This document shows positions 6,037 to 8,140 of a DNA stretch of 8,140 nt, in pieces. Under the pieces are notes generated by a model, which did no database searches, was not told the origin of the DNA, and saw only the letters and a list, made by a program, of their open reading frames with translations. Numbering within the stretch: position 1 is the first letter of the stretch; each line of letters starts with the position of its first letter. The DNA comes from Candidatus Kapaibacterium sp. (GTDB lineage: Bacteria > Bacteroidota > Ignavibacteria > Kapaibacteriales > UBA961), in NCBI GenBank assembly GCA_023253875.1, contig JALRFC010000068.1, forward strand, positions 1-8,140. Reading direction: 5' to 3'. Made by a program: the position numbers and the translations under genes.

Positions 6037-7223
6037 TGAAATCACTTCCGAAAATACAAGAAGCTTTGCAATCACTAGGACTCGATGCCTGGTTACTTCT
6101 TGATTTTCGTGGTAGTAATTCCATTGCACATGAAATCGTAGAAATGCCTTCAGGGATGCATTGTACAAGACGCTGGGCTGTTTTGATACCTGCACGAGGT
6201 AGCATACAAACATTGGTTCATGCCATCGAGGATTTTACTCTCGCCCATCTGGATGCACAGCATACTATCTATGCCGGACATGAAGGTTGGCATACAGGAT
6301 TACAATCTTTCATAGATGCATATCCCAATATCGCAATAGAATATTCCCCCATGAATGCCATCCCAACCGCATCAAAAGTTGATGCCGGCACTGTGGAATT
6401 ACTTCGAAGCATGCATGCGGGAATTCATAGTTCAGCCAATCTATTACAAATGATTGCAGCAGTGTGGACAGAAGAACAAATGCAAGAGAATCTTGCATTC
6501 ACGGCTCCTACACTTGGTAATATACTGCTTGAAACATGCGAAGAGATTCGTTCTTCAATTCGCAAAGCCGGACAAGCCGATGAATATGCCATTCAGCAAT
6601 TTGTGATGAAGCGCTTTGCAGATTGTGGACTTATGACATATAGCGAACCGATCATTGCAAGAGACATCAATGCCGCGAGTCCGCATTATGCCCCAAGTGC
6701 AAATCAATCCTCATGTTTCGGAAAAGATACGATAGTGCTTATAGATATGTGGGCATGTCCAAAACACGGGAATGGTACCTATTCAGACATCACTTGGATG
6801 TGTCATACCGGAACTTCCATGACTGAAGAAGAATCAATTATCTTCAATACAATCATAGAAGCAAGGAATGCGGGTATTTCGCTTTTTGAAGAACGTTTCA
6901 ATGCGCAGAAAACCGTGATGGGTTGTGAAATTGATGATGCCGTGAGAGCAGTGATTGAAGATAGAGGATATGGGAAGTATTTCGTGCATCGTACCGGACA
7001 TAGCATCACGACAGAAACTCATGGTCCGGGGGCGAATATGGATAATTATGAAACCATGGATACTAGAATTGTCTTACCAATGACATCATGTTCGATAGAA
7101 CCGGGAATTTATATCCCCGGAAAAGTGGGTATGCGAACTGAAGTTGACATGGTATTCATGCAAGATGGAAGACCGATAGTATCCGGCATAGCACCTCAGC
7201 AAGAAATGATATATGTAGGGTAA
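6036..7223 (+). CDS. M24 family metallopeptidase (Xaa-Pro aminopeptidase-like)
   Basis: This 395-residue pita-bread-fold protein is expected to be a cytoplasmic di-metal aminopeptidase acting on X-Pro peptides, or a creatinase-type relative. Residues 1-145 are a creatinase-like N-terminal domain without clear motifs. From about 150 the catalytic domain shows H217 (SPHY) and metal ligands D237 (VLIDMW), D251 (YSDITW), H322 (RTGHSI), E355 (SIEPGIYIPG) and E369 (MRTEVDM). All five ligands are present. The first two Asp are 14 apart instead of about 11, because of a CPKHGNG insertion; I recall this in a subfamily with the TETHGPGANMDN-type segment, seen here at 326-336. I chose ATG 6036, which overlaps the murD stop by one base (TGATG) with AGG 7 nt upstream. 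GTG 6033 would add one residue. Substrate and any link to cell-wall synthesis are unknown. Confidence 0.92.
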   Translation: MKSLPKIQEALQSLGLDAWLLLDFRGSNSIAHEIVEMPSGMHCTRRWAVLIPARGSIQTLVHAIEDFTLAHLDAQHTIYAGHEGWHTGLQSFIDAYPNIAIEYSPMNAIPTASKVDAGTVELLRSMHAGIHSSANLLQMIAAVWTEEQMQENLAFTAPTLGNILLETCEEIRSSIRKAGQADEYAIQQFVMKRFADCGLMTYSEPIIARDINAASPHYAPSANQSSCFGKDTIVLIDMWACPKHGNGTYSDITWMCHTGTSMTEEESIIFNTIIEARNAGISLFEERFNAQKTVMGCEIDDAVRAVIEDRGYGKYFVHRTGHSITTETHGPGANMDNYETMDTRIVLPMTSCSIEPGIYIPGKVGMRTEVDMVFMQDGRPIVSGIAPQQEMIYVG

Positions 7224-7227
7224 TGTA

Positions 7228-8140
7228 ATGCATAGCATGAATGACCTCACGATTCTCTCCAGCACTTCCTTGCATGTGAGTTCACATGATACATCATGCT
7301 TGAAAGAACAGATCCGTTCTCACATCACACAAGATGATCGCATTCTCATTTTGGCATTATCCGGTATTGGTGATGCTTTGATGTTTACACCTGCTCTGCG
7401 TATTCTTAGACAGACATTCCCACATATACGCATTGATGTACTCACAATGTTCAAAGGAATTGAGGATATTTTTACAACCAATCCCGATCTATCATCAGTA
7501 TTGTATTGGAATTTCTTAAAAGAATCACCCCTCAAATCTCTGAAATTTCTCTTCTCTTTACGTGGTCATTATACTCATACCATCACTGCATTTCCGGCAA
7601 ATAGATTTCATTATGCAATCGTTGCAAGAATCATTGGCTCAAAGCATAGAATTGGACATCGCTATCTTCATGATTCAATTACTCAGCTAAATGTCTTGAA
7701 CAATATTCTCCTTGATGAAAGAAATGAACTGCACAATTGTGAAGAGAATATTCGCATTGCATCAACACTTGGTGCTAGAATTCCTGAAACACTTCCAGCG
7801 ATGTCACTTCACATAACCAAAGAAGATCAAGATTATGCAGTGGAATGGCTAGCACAACATACTTTCGTTAAAGACTCTTCCCTACTTGGAATTCATGCAG
7901 GTTCAGCTATTGTCAAAAATCAAATCAATAAGCGATGGAAGCCAGATCATTATGCAGAAGTGTGCGCTAATGCAGCTAAAGAATTAGGCATGAAGATTCT
8001 TCTCTTTGGCGGACCCGAAGAATTATCATTGAATCAGCATATAGAATCCATAATTAAAGAAATGCATCACAATGCTCAAGTCGAGATTGTCCAAGCTCCT
8101 TCTTTAACAAAAAGCTTGGCAATTATGCAGCATTGCACTG
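7228..8140 (+). CDS. Glycosyltransferase family 9 protein (ADP-heptose:LPS heptosyltransferase-like), 3' end beyond right edge
   Basis: 304 residues are visible; the end is cut by the window. The fold is GT-B, and such enzymes transfer heptose or another sugar to LPS core or a related surface glycan on the cytoplasmic side of the inner membrane. After a 37-residue N-terminal tail, RILILALSGIGDALMFTPALR (38-58) is the family's acceptor-domain opening (compare SxGDxxxxxPxL). The second domain starts at GIHAGSA (221-227), followed by KRWKPDHYAEVC, and LLFGGPEE (258-265) is the conserved GGP nucleotide-sugar region. The start ATG at 7228 has AGGG 7 nt upstream, inside the end of the M24 gene; the gap from its stop is 4 bp, so the genes share an operon. 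ATG 7237 is in frame but too far from that ribosome site. Sugar donor and acceptor cannot be told from sequence. Confidence 0.9.
   Translation, partial: MHSMNDLTILSSTSLHVSSHDTSCLKEQIRSHITQDDRILILALSGIGDALMFTPALRILRQTFPHIRIDVLTMFKGIEDIFTTNPDLSSVLYWNFLKESPLKSLKFLFSLRGHYTHTITAFPANRFHYAIVARIIGSKHRIGHRYLHDSITQLNVLNNILLDERNELHNCEENIRIASTLGARIPETLPAMSLHITKEDQDYAVEWLAQHTFVKDSSLLGIHAGSAIVKNQINKRWKPDHYAEVCANAAKELGMKILLFGGPEELSLNQHIESIIKEMHHNAQVEIVQAPSLTKSLAIMQHCT

Noticed and set aside
6771..6795. Insertion between the first two metal Asp residues of the M24 protein as a sign of a broken active site
   Set aside because: All five ligands are in place and a longer spacing here is, as I recall, normal for this M24 subfamily.
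7237..7239. Second in-frame ATG for the GT9 gene
   Set aside because: It is 16 nt from the AGGG site, while ATG 7228 is 7 nt away.

Overview
The window looks like chromosomal DNA from a Gram-negative bacterium of moderate to low GC (roughly 40% by eye). Two points support Gram-negative: a TolC-type outer-membrane channel with a periplasmic adaptor, and a family 9 glycosyltransferase of the LPS heptosyltransferase type. The sequence style (AT-rich third positions, weak or absent Shine-Dalgarno sites at several genes, and M20 and M24 peptidase subfamilies that I recall from Bacteroidota/Ignavibacteria-like genomes) makes the Bacteroidota-Chlorobiota side a reasonable guess. The sequence alone does not prove it. 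I see no rRNA, tRNA, CRISPR array, phage gene or transposase.

Layout. Positions 1-2961 on the minus strand hold a compact drug-efflux-type operon. It reads TetR regulator (2961-2308), TolC-family channel (2306-960), then a membrane-fusion adaptor (938 to beyond position 1). An inner-membrane pump is expected past the left edge but is not visible. Positions 2962-3157 are a divergent control region dense in inverted repeats. It holds a probable sigma70-type promoter for the efflux operon, a 9+9 bp operator-like repeat overlapping it, a separate 21-bp near-palindrome, and a pair of 12-bp inverted repeats.

On the plus strand, 3158-4522 encodes an M20 metallo-dipeptidase. A 182-bp spacer follows, nearly filled by a 159-bp element with 13-14 bp terminal inverted repeats, an internal third repeat copy, and T6 tracts on both sides. 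This is either a MITE-like repeat or a structured RNA/terminator. Next come three tightly packed genes: murD (4705-6036), an M24 aminopeptidase P-like metallopeptidase (6036-7223, TGATG junction) and a GT9 glycosyltransferase (7228 to beyond the right edge, 4-bp gap).

How they fit together. The efflux operon is probably autoregulated: its TetR protein is encoded first and most likely represses its own promoter. The right half is an envelope/peptide-metabolism cluster: MurD adds glutamate to the peptidoglycan precursor and GT9 adds a sugar to LPS or a related glycan. The M24 peptidase between them has no obvious envelope role. murD lies outside any visible mra/mur/fts division cluster. Its C-terminal-domain loop replaces the usual basic residue of the GGxxK/R motif with Asp. 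The window is mostly ordinary. The most unexplained pieces are the intergenic repeat element at 4529-4687 and the stacked palindromes at 2990-3100.
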